From Crossaster papposus (taxonomy: Eukaryota > Echinodermata > Asteroidea > Velatida > Solasteridae), in the NCBI GenBank assembly GCA_037893245.1, contig JBAIAA010000597.1, positions 124,001 through 188,000 on the forward strand: a DNA stretch of 64,000 nt, in the 5' to 3' direction. The translations under genes and the position numbers were made by a program. The notes under the pieces were generated by a model. The model had not been told where the DNA came from. It did not search any database and saw only the letters and a list, made by a program, of their open reading frames with translations. Numbering within the stretch: the stretch's first letter is position 1; every line of letters starts with the position of its first letter. Below, piece by piece: positions 11,034 to 21,489 of the stretch.

Positions 11034-12455
11034 ACTAGCATTTTTGTGTGTGTTTGGGGGCATTTGCCATTTTATTTTCTGTCCTAATTCCCAACAAATA
11101 CTTAAACACAGAACTAAATCAAAAAGCATATTTCTTATGTATTCATAATTTTAGAACCATTCATAGCATTTTTCCTCTTGATTTATTGGAAGATATAAGG
11201 AGTATAATAGGTTTTGCCCGTAGAGTATTTGTCCACAGTTAACCTTGTGTGGCATTTCTCTATAACTAGTTTTAATTAGGGAGTTTTTGCATGTCCTGGA
11301 GTTATTAGCTTTTGAACACTTGGAATGCAACTTTTTCTCTTCATCATGTATTAGTCATTGTTTCAGAACCATTAACAGCATTATTCCTGTTTTGATGTAT
11401 GGGAGCTTGTTTTTAAGCCTACAATTCTGATGACAGAAATCTTAATTTAGGACTTTAGACATCAGTTTGAGAGTACTGTGTGGCATATACCTAATACCAC
11501 TTTTAATTGCAGTGCTTTTGTGAATTAATACCCTGAACTTTTGGGCATTGTATTCATTAAAAAAGGTTGATGATATATACTGTTTATTGGATGGAAAGAA
11601 ACAGTCTCTTAATTATGCATACAATTTTTAATTAGGCTATACAAAAAAGTAGTTGTTTGCTATTATTATACCCTTTCATAGAAAATCATATACATCTTTG
11701 TTATGAAAAAAAACATCGAAATAGTACCCACGTTTTTTTCCAATGTAATAGAAAACACAGCTGTTGCTTTGTTTGGCCTTACAACAAATGTGTTATTTAA
11801 TGCTGGATTTCAACACTGTTTGGGCCTATTTGATAGTCATTGATATATTGTTGGAGTGTGTCAAGTTGATTTGATGTGATTAAAATTATTGCTTTAATTA
11901 TTGTATAATTTGGGTAGAGATTTAACCTATTCTGTTTCAACCTTTAGTTAGAAAATCTCAGGGGCAGATTCAGAGGCGAGTTATTGGGGGTCAAACACCT
12001 TTCTTAACCCTAACCCCCTAAGCATTGTTTCTAAACAATAAACATCCTCCGAAATCCACCAACTTGCTTTGTTGTCAAGGGGGTTGGGGTTAATCTAGGC
12101 CATTTTGTTTTAGTTTATGCTAACAGTCTTAGCAAGCTGATCTCAGGTGTGTGTTTTTGTGATTATTATTCTGGGGGTGGTCTTTTGGCTTTTGCACTGA
12201 AAATATCAGACCAGTGTCACTGCGGAAATTTGTTAGTGATAAGGAACAAAATCTGAAACAAATCTGTAAAGCCTGAACACCTTCCCCCCTGTAAAAATTA
12301 ATGGATCTTATAATATTCAGAGAAGTTTATATATTTTTATGTTATGTGTTGCGGCTGAACTTCTCAAATTTCATATGTTCTAATGTTTCTGATAATACAA
12401 GTTTACATATACATGTACATGTACGTACCTTAGTTGAGTACTTTATTTTGTGTCC
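11034..12455. other. AT-rich intergenic DNA
   Basis: No gene was recognised. A weak direct resemblance exists between about 11140-11290 and 11345-11510 (blocks AGAACCATT and GTGTGGCAT), perhaps an old duplication. Confidence 0.4.
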
Positions 12456-12960
12456 TAGAGTTGCTGAAAATAGCACCTAAAGTGCTCTATTGTAGCTCTT
12501 ATGGGTGCAGCACCTCAATGACAATTGCACCTAAAGTGCTTTAGTTTAGCTCTTATATGGGTGCAGCACCTCAATGACAGTAGCACCTAAAGTGCTCCAG
12601 TTTAGCTCTTATGGGTGCAGCACCTCAATGACCATAGCACCTAAGGTGCTTTAGTTTAGCTCTTATATGGGTGCAGCACCTCAATGACAGTAGCACCTAA
12701 AGTGATCCAGTTTAGCTCTTATGGGTGCAGCACCTCAATGACCATAGCACCTAAGGTGCTTTAGTTTAGCTCTTATATGGGTGCAGCACCTCAATGACAG
12801 TAGCACCTAAAGTGCTCTGGTTTAGCTCTTTCAGAGTGCTATTATAGTAGCACGCATGCCTGTCCTAAATCAGCAAGCCGCGTGCAGTCACTATACGAGC
12901 ACCTGAAAGTGCACAATTTTAAATCTTCAAGTGCTAAATTAGCACTTACATTTTTTAGAG
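12456..12960. repeat. Satellite with alternating 54/56-bp monomers
   Basis: Seven monomers share the core AGCACCTAAAGTGCT, itself an imperfect palindrome, and GGGTGCAGCACCTCAATGAC. Cores start at about 12472, 12526, 12582, 12636, 12692, 12746 and 12802, so spacing alternates 54 and 56 bp. Even and odd monomers differ (TTATATGGG versus TTATGGG), giving a 110-bp higher-order unit. The right flank ends in a GTGCTAAATTAGCAC hairpin and TTTTTTAGAGTG, resembling ends of satellite-carrying MITEs. Confidence 0.8.
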
Positions 12961-13050
12961 TGTGGTACCCCATTATATACCTGTAATGGAAGGAAGATAG
13001 ATACTTCATTGTACGGTGTCAGCAGCTTCTTGTTTGCCGAAACAATAATA

Positions 13051-13296
13051 GTCCTGGGATAATACCTAATTTTGTTTGGTTGATCTCACAAAAATTGCAA
13101 TAGAATATTTGGCACCACAGTGCACTTCTATAAGGTCCCTAGAATGACATAGTAATTATGCAATTTAGTCATATTTCAATTACTTGGATTTTTAGAGATT
13201 TTTAGTATGTCATTCTAGGGACCTTATAGAAGTGCACTGTGGTGAAAAAAATTATATTGCAATTTGTGTGAGGTCAAAACTTATTTTCCCTGGACC
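13051..13296. mobile_element. Foldback MITE with perfect 38-bp inner inverted repeat
   Basis: 13113-13150 and 13207-13244 are perfect inverted copies (CACCACAGTGCACTTCTATA and onward) around a 56-bp AT-rich centre. Weaker complementarity continues outward through TGATCTCACAAAAATTGCAA to about 13051 and 13296 (GTCCTGGGA / TCCCTGGAC). No coding potential is visible. A clear target duplication was not resolved. Confidence 0.7.
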
Positions 13297-14372
13297 AAAA
13301 GCACTAAACGAAATCACGATCCACGTGCCAATATAAAACGACAGTCCACGTTCATTGTAATAAAAATCTTGTATTTAAAGCAACCAACAATGAAACGCCT
13401 CATGAGTCATGACCAGTCTTTTCCTTGTGTACCGTACCAGCGCATTCTCACTTAAAACCCAAGGGATGGTCCCAGGAATTTGAAATGTGGCGTGAAAGTG
13501 AATAATGTAATAGGCGATATTCATTAGTAAAAAATATGCAAACACTGGGCGTGTTTCTACCTTGGTACCGACACAATGATTGGAGCAGCCTCGGTATACC
13601 GGGTCTATTGTCCACCTTGGCTTTTGATTGGATATTATACGTTGTCGTCTCGACACGTATTTTGAACGGTCTAAAACGAAAGAACACTAAGTGGACTTGT
13701 TTTGGACTTTAAAACATCCCCAACCAAGCAAATGCAAGAGAACAATCGATACATTTTGATGGGTGTGAATAGAGTGGTTGGATTAGCGTTAGTGGTAAAC
13801 ATTGGATACGGGGGTCAAAAGTGTGGCTGTTGCATGCGTTGATTCTAAGTAGCTTTGCGGCAGGTTACAAAGGGAGATGGCTGAAGATAGTATATAGCAC
13901 AATGATGTTTGCACGTTCCAACAAATGGGTGGTGGTCACACAAGCGCGGTGGCTTTAGCTCTTGTTTAGAACAGGCAACAAAGGGCGGCAATTTAAGGGG
14001 CGGATGGCTTTATCGGGGCATGCATAGAACTAAGGAACAGGTGTTCCTTTCTTCTGTGGTACATGTAATTCAAAAGGCCGACTCTATGTTGGTGGGATAG
14101 CAGGGCGTCAGTTTTATTACTAAAATATGCTTTCGAGTGTCAAAGGCGGCAGACTTTATTTCCTTTCTAAATACATCCTCCGATTGCCACGGAAGCAGAC
14201 GAAATTGTGAACGCAGGAGTGTATTAGTTTAACCAATAGAAAATCCGCAAACCACCGAAACCTGATATTACATGGGTACTGCGCTGTAACAGTTTTCCTG
14301 AATAATATAATAACCCTGATTCTGCAAAGAGTACATGATTAAGATCGGAGTAAGATCGATGGCGAGTAAGCA
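13297..14372. other. No supported gene
   Basis: Short open frames only. This may be the upstream part of the Merlin copy at 14373-15417, but I found no terminal inverted repeat. Confidence 0.4.
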
Positions 14373-15417
14373 AGAATGAACAGTTTTGTACGTAAGCGAA
14401 ATGTCGGTGTCCAGCATGGCTGTTGCGAGACCAAAAATCAAAGTAGCCAAGTCGTGAAGTCAGCCGCATCCTATCAACGGAAGCAATGCAATAGTCCCGC
14501 GTTCATGACCTATGACAGATTGTGCATCGAAGTTTTGTGGAGTTCTGATTCCATTATATCATGGTGCCAGGACATAGGCTTGATTGCTAAGGAACTGTCA
14601 TGCCCGAACTGTGAAGAGCCAATGAACATTATGGACGCCAGCGACAGATCTGATGGTTTAAAGTGGGAGTGCCGAAGACAGATAAACGGTAAAAGACACC
14701 GGTGCGAGAAATCAATAAGAAGTTGTAGTTTGTTCTCGGGCAGCAACCTGTCATTAGAAGAAACCTTGAAGTTTACGTACTGGTGGGCGTGCGCCGCGAC
14801 CTCAAGCAGGATCAAATCTGTAGGCAGCTACAACTTGGCGCACACACAGCTGTAGATTGGGATATGTTTTGCAGAGAAACTTGCGAGGTTGCGCTGCTGG
14901 ACGTACGAGACAAGAAGAAAATCGGAGGAAAAGGAAAACGGGTGCAAATTGACGAGAGCAAAATCGGCAAACGAAAGTACTATAGGGGTCACCAAGTAGA
15001 GGGGCAATGGGTGTTTGGAGGCATCGCGGAAGACTCAAGAGAATGCTTCATCGTTGCTGTGGATAGGCGGGATGAGGCAACCTTGCTTCCAATCATACAG
15101 GACTGGATATAGCCCCAGGCACGACCATTTCCGATTGCTGGAAAGCGTACACAAACCTGGAGAAGAACGGCTACAAGCATGAAACTGTAAACCACTCAAA
15201 AGAGTTTGTCAACGACAAAGGAGATCACACGAACAATATAGAGGGACACTGGCGGCAAATGAAATCCCATTTACCAAGCCATGGCCGGCGAAAGTACCAC
15301 TATTCGTCACATCTGGTGGAATTTTTGTACAGATATCGCCACAAGGACAGTGACATTTTCATGACGTTCATAAAAGATGTTGCCAAGGTCTATAATCCCC
15401 TCAGAGAGAAAGTATAA
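14373..15417 (+). pseudogene. Merlin-type (IS1595/ISXO2-like) transposase, frameshifted
   Basis: Three reading frames in order make one transposase. The first, to about 14790, has a zinc ribbon (CPNCEEPMNI ... CRRQ ... HRCEKSIR) and the typical FSGSNLSLEETLKFTYWW. The second (about 14783-15112) has VQIDESKIGKRKYYRGHQVE, FGGIAEDSRE and a QDWI end. The third (about 15113-15417) has PGTTISDCWKAY, VNHSKEFVND, NNIEGHWRQMKSHLPSHGRR and the terminal PLREKV. IDES, SDCW and IEGHW fit the three catalytic acidic positions of the Merlin superfamily. Two frameshifts, near 14790 and 15112, and no visible termini indicate a dead copy. Confidence 0.85.
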
Positions 15418-15631
15418 TTATCAATGCCAGGCTCAGGTGGAAGAAAGTGTGAGGTTAGTATACTTAATTGAATATTTGAAATTAAATAATGAACTTTGCG
15501 CAATTGTAATTCCCATATTATTTTATTATTCTCTTTGAACCGTTTAACCCCCAATAATTAAGACCAAAGACAATGTTGTCATATGTAATTATTTTGGGCA
15601 AGCCCTTTTATAGTTAAGAAACAAACGTTAA

Positions 15632-17072
15632 GGCCCTGTCACATCTTTGCGTATATCAAGTACTTATGAGTTCCTTATTAAAAAAAATCAATACGCAGCC
15701 GTACGCTCAAAATTTCAAAATGTTTCGATTACTTTGACTTATATGCGACGCACACCTAGCGTATAAGTAACGAATTCAGCGCATCCATGGCGTATGAGGT
15801 GCGTATGAGTTGCGTATGCAGTGCGCAACACTATTTTACTGCTGCGAATAGCTGCGTATGCAGTGCGCATGCCGAGCGTATTCCAGACGCACCCTACTTA
15901 TCCCGACCGCATGCCTGACGCACTTCCGACGAATGCCGAGCGTATTTCCGTCGCATGTCCGCCGCTCGCCACGCGTTATAAAAAGGCGGCGGCTTCCCGC
16001 TGTTGTCAGTACCAGTGCAGATTCCAGAGCGTGAACATCAGCGTATCACCGCGTAGGAACCGCTTATCCCCCACGAACACATAGCGTATTTGTACCGCGC
16101 TCGACCGATGCGTATTTATAACTTATGACCTGCGTAATGCTACAGTCACACGGCCATGTTACAGACCTGCGGATGCCTGCGTATATTTGGATAATGAAAA
16201 TGCGTAATTTTTAACCCCAATACGGAAATTTGAGCAAAAGTTACCTATATTCTGCGGACGATACGGATTAGTTACGGATGTTACGTATGAATTACGGATG
16301 TTACGGGTAAAACCTGCGGATGAACCCATCCGCTGCCAACCCGCTGGCACATGTTACTGACGACTTACGGATGACTTACGGACGATACGGATGACTTACG
16401 GACGATACGGATAAGTTACGCTCGTGTCTGCGCATGTCGGCTTCCTCTGGCGTCCGCACCATCCGCAAATAAACCCACGTGGATCGGAGCTTGCTTCAGT
16501 CGCATTTCATCAAGTCTGAGATCTAGTTCCAGTTATTCAACAGTTTCTTCTCTATCTTTTTGATGTTTACGTACCCCTATGTATCCGCAGGCAACTGCAC
16601 ACCCGACAAAGTGTGCGGATCAGTTACGTATCTAACGTATCCTGCGGATGAGTTTACGTATCTTACGTATGAGTTACGGATGCTTACGTATATTTCATCC
16701 GCAGCAACATTTTGAGATTTTCAAAATTCCGCTGCGGATCTGCGTATGTCTGCGGATCCTGCGCATTGAATTACGGATGGATACGGATGCTTACGGATGA
16801 TACGGATCCTTGCGGATGCTTACGGACTTTTATCCGTAAGCATCCGCAGCTACCGTAAGTGGCCGTGTGACTGTACCATTACAGCGTACGCTGCGTAGTT
16901 TTGTGCTTGCCCAAAACTATCCGGCGTACTGGGCCGTACTGTGCGCATGCCTACGTACATAAAACTTACACAAAACGATTGAGATGCATATGAGGTGCAT
17001 ATTGTGCGTATGAAATAAATGTCAATGCGCAACTCATAAGGAATTAGGATACGCAAAAGTGTGACAGGGCCT
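15632..17072. mobile_element. Palindromic element with TTAA target site
   Basis: The left end GGCCCTGTCACATCTTTGCG and the right end, reverse-complemented as AGGCCCTGTCACACTTTTGC, are bordered by TTAA at 15628-15631 and 17073-17076. A TTAA target is used by piggyBac and some Kolobok/ISL2EU-like elements. The arms are dense in GCGTAT-type submotifs and carry no gene. Another palindromic element (16143-16873) lies near its centre. Confidence 0.7.
16143..16873. mobile_element. Nested palindromic MITE made of TACGGAT submotifs
   Basis: The ends CAGTCACACGGCCATGTTAC and, inverted, CAGTCACACGGCCACTTACG are flanked by TA. The interior is dozens of degenerate TACGGATG/GCGGATG heptamer-like motifs in opposing orientation on the two sides. 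No coding capacity. It is inserted close to the centre of the outer palindromic element. Confidence 0.65.
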
Positions 17073-17197
17073 TTAAGCACCAATACATGTTTGAACCGCG
17101 GAGCCATAAACGTCTCAAAACACACGCATTAATAAAGAAAGTGATTTGTAAAGTAAAATCAAACGGAGTATATACATGTAATATCTCGATTTTCGTA

Positions 17198-17805
17198 AAT
17201 TAATTGTTGAAAAGCATTGTTTTATCGTGATCGTAATAGTAGTTTGATTGTTTGACCTAACAGAATACACATAGGGCCTACGCGCAAGACAGGTTTACCT
17301 ACCTACAAGAACGTTTTTAATGTGATTATTTGTTGTTGTTGTTTGAGACCTGTTTATCTCCAAACCAATTATACAGACGACTGAATAATATTAAGTGTCT
17401 TGGTTAGAGTTTGAAATTAATTGTTGAAAAGCATTATTTTATCGTGATTGTAATTGTTTTGCTTAGATACCTAACTATGTGAATGGAGGCATGTTCAGAT
17501 AGTATTAGTTTAATTGTTTGAATAATATTAAAAGTGTCTTCGTTAGAGTTTGAAATTAATTGTTGAAAAGCATTGTTTTATCGCGATCGTAATTGTTTTT
17601 CTTATATACTTAACTATGTGAATGGAGACATGTTCAGATAGTTGTTTGACCTAACAGAATACACATACGCGCAAGACAGGTTTACCTACCTACAAGAACG
17701 TTTTTAATGTGATTATTTTGTTGTTGTTGTTGTTTGAGACCTGTTTATCTCCAAACCAATTATACAGACGACTGAATAATATTAAAAGTGTCTTGGTTAG
17801 AGTTT
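17198..17805. repeat. Direct duplication of about 160-bp and 90-bp units
   Basis: The block beginning GTTTGACCTAACAGAATACA occurs at 17250-17412 and again at 17644-17805 with few changes. A second block, AATTAATTGTTGAAAAGCAT, occurs three times (about 17200, 17415 and 17555). The arrangement suggests tandem duplication followed by local loss. Confidence 0.7.
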
Positions 17806-17859
17806 TAGAGCTAAAAAGTGTCTCTGTTGTATTCTTGGACACCTTTTGACAAAGCCCTT

Positions 17860-18124
17860 ATCCATAGCGCCTGGTTGGCCGGGTGTGTTTATTGATCAAG
17901 TGTGAACCGCTCGCCCAATAAACCCATAATTTCGAAAAAAAACCTGTGACCTATGACCCTTTATATTGGAAAAAGCCCTATGTATGTACTGCACACTGAG
18001 CGCGCGCATGGTTTGCCGGGTGTTTATTGAGAGCAATAAACCGTGACCGCGTATCCGCGTATCCGGATACGGAGTGCATAGAAGTGTGGCGGGGTATTCT
18101 GCAATTGTGCCCTAAACCCTAACT
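17860..18124. repeat. Left arm of a palindromic repeat split by the retrotransposon
   Basis: 18007-18070 (CATGGTTTGCCGGGTGTTTA, then two GCGTATCC copies) is the inverted counterpart of 29989-30052. With the 11.75-kb element removed, the two arms face each other a few hundred bases apart. The 17860-17990 part shows GCCCTTATCCATAGCGC-like motifs matching the array at 30050-30380. Confidence 0.7.
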
Positions 18125-18188
18125 CTATTTGTACCGCTCAAGACAATGAGGGCGACAGAAGAAACATCAAGCCATTCGTGATTCTGGC
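18125..18188 (+). repeat. Split direct repeat A1
   Basis: 64 bp, identical to 28866-28929, beginning CTATTTGTACCGCTCAAGAC and ending GTGATTCTGGC. The two copies diverge abruptly after this point. It marks the left end of the retrotransposon. Confidence 0.85.
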
Positions 18189-18812
18189 TCCACGCCAGCG
18201 GGTGCTCTTGTGCCTCGCTGGCGATATTTGTGATTCCCTTTGGACTTTATGATATTTTGGGGAAATGGGATCGGGAGAGTAATGTGTAGTTTGTCGGCAT
18301 GTTGGAGTGGACCTGTTGGAAACAAATAGCTGGTAAGACTGTTCCTTTTATAAAATGGAAAGTGGGGTAGATCAGCTTGTCCTGCCAAATTACTTGGCGA
18401 GTTTTCTTGGTAAACTAAATGTTGTGTTGTGGGTTCCTACAGTACCGAAAGGTACGGCTGATATGTATAGTTTGATCATTCTTGTTAGTTCTTATTATTT
18501 TAGAGCTGTCGCAAAACTCAGCATTTGCCGTATTTCATAGCACAGTACGGCGCTGGTACATGTATATGGTGGCATGATTTTCCAGTTGCGTCAATAACAT
18601 GCTCGGGCGTTCGTTTTTATTGTGAGTCGACGGGCCGTGAAGTCAGCGCTGTCGGTGGGCACGCATGGTCGCGCTCGAGTAATCTGTTCGGCATTTGTTG
18701 AATTCCAACGGTAGGGCGTGGCCGCAGAGTGCGCTCTCTAATCCCCCTAGTCCCGCCTGCTTCGGCTGCTATAATTCTCCCGATCTCCGTTAGATGTTTC
18801 TGAACGCCAAAC

Positions 18813-18839
18813 ATGGACATCACGTACGATATTGTGGAG
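18813..18839 (+). other. Candidate first coding exon (9 codons)
   Basis: ATG followed by DITYDIVE and a consensus donor (GAG|gtaagat), preceded by a GC-rich stretch with several CpG. It could be the start of the retrotransposon's first frame. The next plausible acceptor (tttccatttccag, ending near 20281) does not continue it in an open phase, so support is weak. Confidence 0.25.
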
Positions 18840-19073
18840 GTAAGATAGCCTCATCATTTATATTTCGAAGATATTCGATTTACAAATATTGTGCTTATAG
18901 ATTTCAAATTAAATAGGCGCAGGAACACAAGGCGTCATTGGCATGTGCAGAATGTTAGCACAAAGTGGATAATATTGCATTCTGAAGGCTCCCGGTTGTA
19001 CACAATAGCGGGTTGTGTTTACCCTAGCCTATATTTGATGCTCCATTGTTTTGAGATTTAAGATATTTTTGCT

Positions 19074-19110
<37 letters not shown>

Positions 19111-19341
19111 CGACGAGCACTTTGAATTGTGATAGATGCCGATTTCATTGGAGATATATATATGAAATAAATTCAGGATACGAGTTATAATAACTTTGGC
19201 ATATTTATTTATGGACAGACTGTTTCGTACCGTGTGACACTCATGTATATACACATATAATCTCATTTTATATAGTCGGGCGAAGTTTGGGATCGGCTCC
19301 ATTTGATCCCTATTTTATATATTCCAAGCGTAGGTTACGGA

Positions 19342-20153
19342 ACATGTCGTCACCGTTTTCACGAAGAGGCGAATTTCATGAAAAATCGTCTATTTATCGA
19401 AATTATTTTTTTTGATGAAAACGATTAAATATTGCAATTTCTACAACCTGGTGAAGTTATACATCCACAAAATCATTAAAATCACAATTAACCTAATTAA
19501 CTAATGGGCGAATTGGTCCTCAAGTGCCCTTTTGCGTTTTCACGAAGAGGCAAATTCGAAATAGCGTTGACTTCAACGTGTTTATGAAGGGCACTTTGGT
19601 GCGCGTAGTCACTTTAGCGTTTTCACGAAGAGGCGAATTGGGCGAATTGGTCGCGAAGTGGCTTTTAGCGTTTTCACGAAGAGGCAAATTCGAAATAGCG
19701 TTGACTTCAACGTGTTTATGAAGGGCACTTTGGTGCGCTTAGTCACTTTAGCGTTTTCACGAAGAGGCGAATTGGGCGAATTGGTCGCGAAGTGGCTTTT
19801 ATCGTTTTCACGAAGAGACAAATTGGGGGCGCAATGGGGAAATGTATACATTCTGACTCTCACAGCCACGGGCGAATTTGCTAATGTATCGTTTTTTTCG
19901 TTTTCACGAAGAGGCAATTCTATTAATTGATTAATTCTGCAAAACTAATCACCTATTTTTCTTAACGTTTGCTATATTTAAGAAGATTGAAATCTCTTCT
20001 TTTCCATGATACCTTAATCTTGTATATTCTATGAATATTTATGTTTCAAACTGCCAAACGAAAAAAGGACAAACTTTACAAGCGATTATCTCGAAAGTTT
20101 GTTCAGACCGTGAAAGGCTCAATTTGCCTCTTCGTGAAAACGGTGACGATGTG
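19342..20153. mobile_element. MITE whose interior repeats its own terminal motif
   Basis: The left end ACATGTCGTCACCGTTTTCA and the inverted right end ACATCGTCACCGTTTTCACG both continue into CGAAGAGGCRAATT. Inside, CGTTTTCACGAAGAGGC recurs at least six more times in direct orientation (about 19538, 19618, 19669, 19750, 19804 and 19894) with roughly 80- and 50-bp spacing. There is no true gene; the repetitive open frames here are by-products. It is inserted within the retrotransposon. Confidence 0.75.
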
Positions 20154-20295
20154 TTTATCACAGTGCATAGGTTTTAACAGTCAAGTGGCTATATAAACAC
20201 TGACAGCAGTTGGCACTCTTAGCCATTCCGTTTTTGCCCTTTTGTGTTCGTATTTCAATTATCAACGTCTTTCCATTTCCAGGAGAAGCCGGGCG

Positions 20296-20683
20296 GCGAA
20301 TTTTTTTTTCCTAAACAGGTTTGCACAATTTCATGAATTATTCAGTAGTTGCGTTGATCGCTGTACAACACTTAGGTTCTAGGTCTCCTTTTCCAAATTA
20401 AAAATACTCTAAAGATATCAATTTGACTAGGAAAAACGAGGTGACCTACTACACCAGGATTCGAACCCGGGATCTTTGATCCATAGCCAATCCCACTATC
20501 CACTACACTACGTATAGCAGCTCGACAACAGCTGTTCTTTAAAGTGATTTATTGTAACTAGTTAACTAATAACAACAATGCTGTGACGTCATGTTTTTTC
20601 CGATGAATAAACATAACTTCTCATCCAAACTACTGAATAATTCATAAAATTTTGCAAACCTGTTTGGGGAAAAAAAATTCGCA
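20296..20683. mobile_element. TIR element with 8-bp TSD carrying a tRNA-like core
   Basis: The ends GCGAATTTTTTTTTCCTAAA and, inverted, TGCGAATTTTTTTTCCCCAA stay complementary for about 70 bp. The flanks are the exact 8-bp direct repeat GCCGGGCG (20288-20295 and 20684-20691). An 8-bp duplication fits hAT mobilisation, although the termini do not start with the usual CA. The centre contains a tRNA-like sequence on the minus strand. It interrupts a GC-rich open segment. Confidence 0.75.
20445..20520 (-). tRNA. tRNA-like sequence (pseudo-tRNA or SINE head)
   Basis: Minus strand: an A-box fit (TAGTGTAGTGG) and a perfect B-box (GGTTCGAATCC). Terminal segments CTGCTATA and TGTAGTAG can pair with two G-U wobbles. 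The anticodon arm is not clear enough to name an isotype, so a degenerate tRNA or a SINE head is more likely than a working tRNA gene. Confidence 0.5.
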
Positions 20684-20691
20684 GCCGGGCG

Positions 20692-20988
20692 CCTACGAGG
20701 GCATGCATAGAGACTAAGGCAAGCCCCGCTTCTAAAGGGCTTTGTGCTGCGTTCAAAATCTCTGCCAAGTATTTTGAGAACCTGCGTCAAGACGGCTGGG
20801 AAGACGTAGACCAGTTGTTCGGTCTGGACAACGGGTGGCTCGGCCACCCTTTGACCCTGGCTCCGAAAGGGGGTAAGCGGCAAAATTTCGAGCGGCTGAT
20901 GGCTCGTGTGGAGGCCGGCCCACTCGGTGAACAGTTTTTCGGCAGGCCGACCAAACTGCGTAAAACTCACACTGGCACCGGGGCTTGA
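20692..20988 (+). pseudogene. GC-rich open segment, possible first-frame (gag-like) remnant
   Basis: About 98 codons open from the TIR element's right flank to TGA at 20986-20988. It has coding-like composition and the motifs KYFENLRQDGWEDVDQLFG and NFERLMARVEAGPLG. It has no ATG of its own. The left part of the same exon is separated from it by the inserted TIR element. It lies between A1 and the RT region, where a first open frame of the retrotransposon would be expected. No family was recognised. Confidence 0.4.
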
Positions 20989-21489
20989 CACACCGGCACT
21001 GCAAGGATCAGGCCCCCGGGTCTGACTCACAGTACGTCAACGGCTGACGTCGCCGTCCAGGGGACTGCATCTACCTCGGACTTACAGGTGAATTAAGTAT
21101 TTATACATTAAGTCTAATTGCGATATACATGTGTAAAATGGTGAATAAGGCAGTGGTTTATAGTTGTGGTATTCTGGTACGTATGTGACATTCGCAAGTA
21201 AGACCTTTTCAAATTACAGACCCGATATATTATGGAGATCGTGCTGGATAGGAATACATTTAACATTATTGGCAGATGGAACAAAGACAATTCGTTGATC
21301 TGAAGTCCCTTACATCTTGAGTCTATACCCCAGAGACAATGTATAGAAATTATGGGGAAGGGTTTGATAAACTCCATGAAAGTATCTGTAGCCAAATTTT
21401 GAGCCGATAGTTTGATTAAAAACCGAACACGTACTGTGAAATGTTATTTTGATACGAGTTCGGTCTCGAACCCACAGGAGCGTGGATTG

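Noticed and set aside
11420-11450. Hammerhead-like CTGATGA...GAAA at about 11429 on the plus strand
   Set aside because: Only two bases separate the two cores, so no stem II can form, and no stem III was seen.
12456-12960. CRISPR-like array
   Set aside because: The spacers are not unique. Monomers are joined head to tail and the host is a eukaryote, so it is a satellite.
19524-19930. Repeated FSRRGELGELVAKWLL peptides
   Set aside because: By-product of direct repeats inside the MITE; no start context, no family, and the same pattern appears on the other strand.
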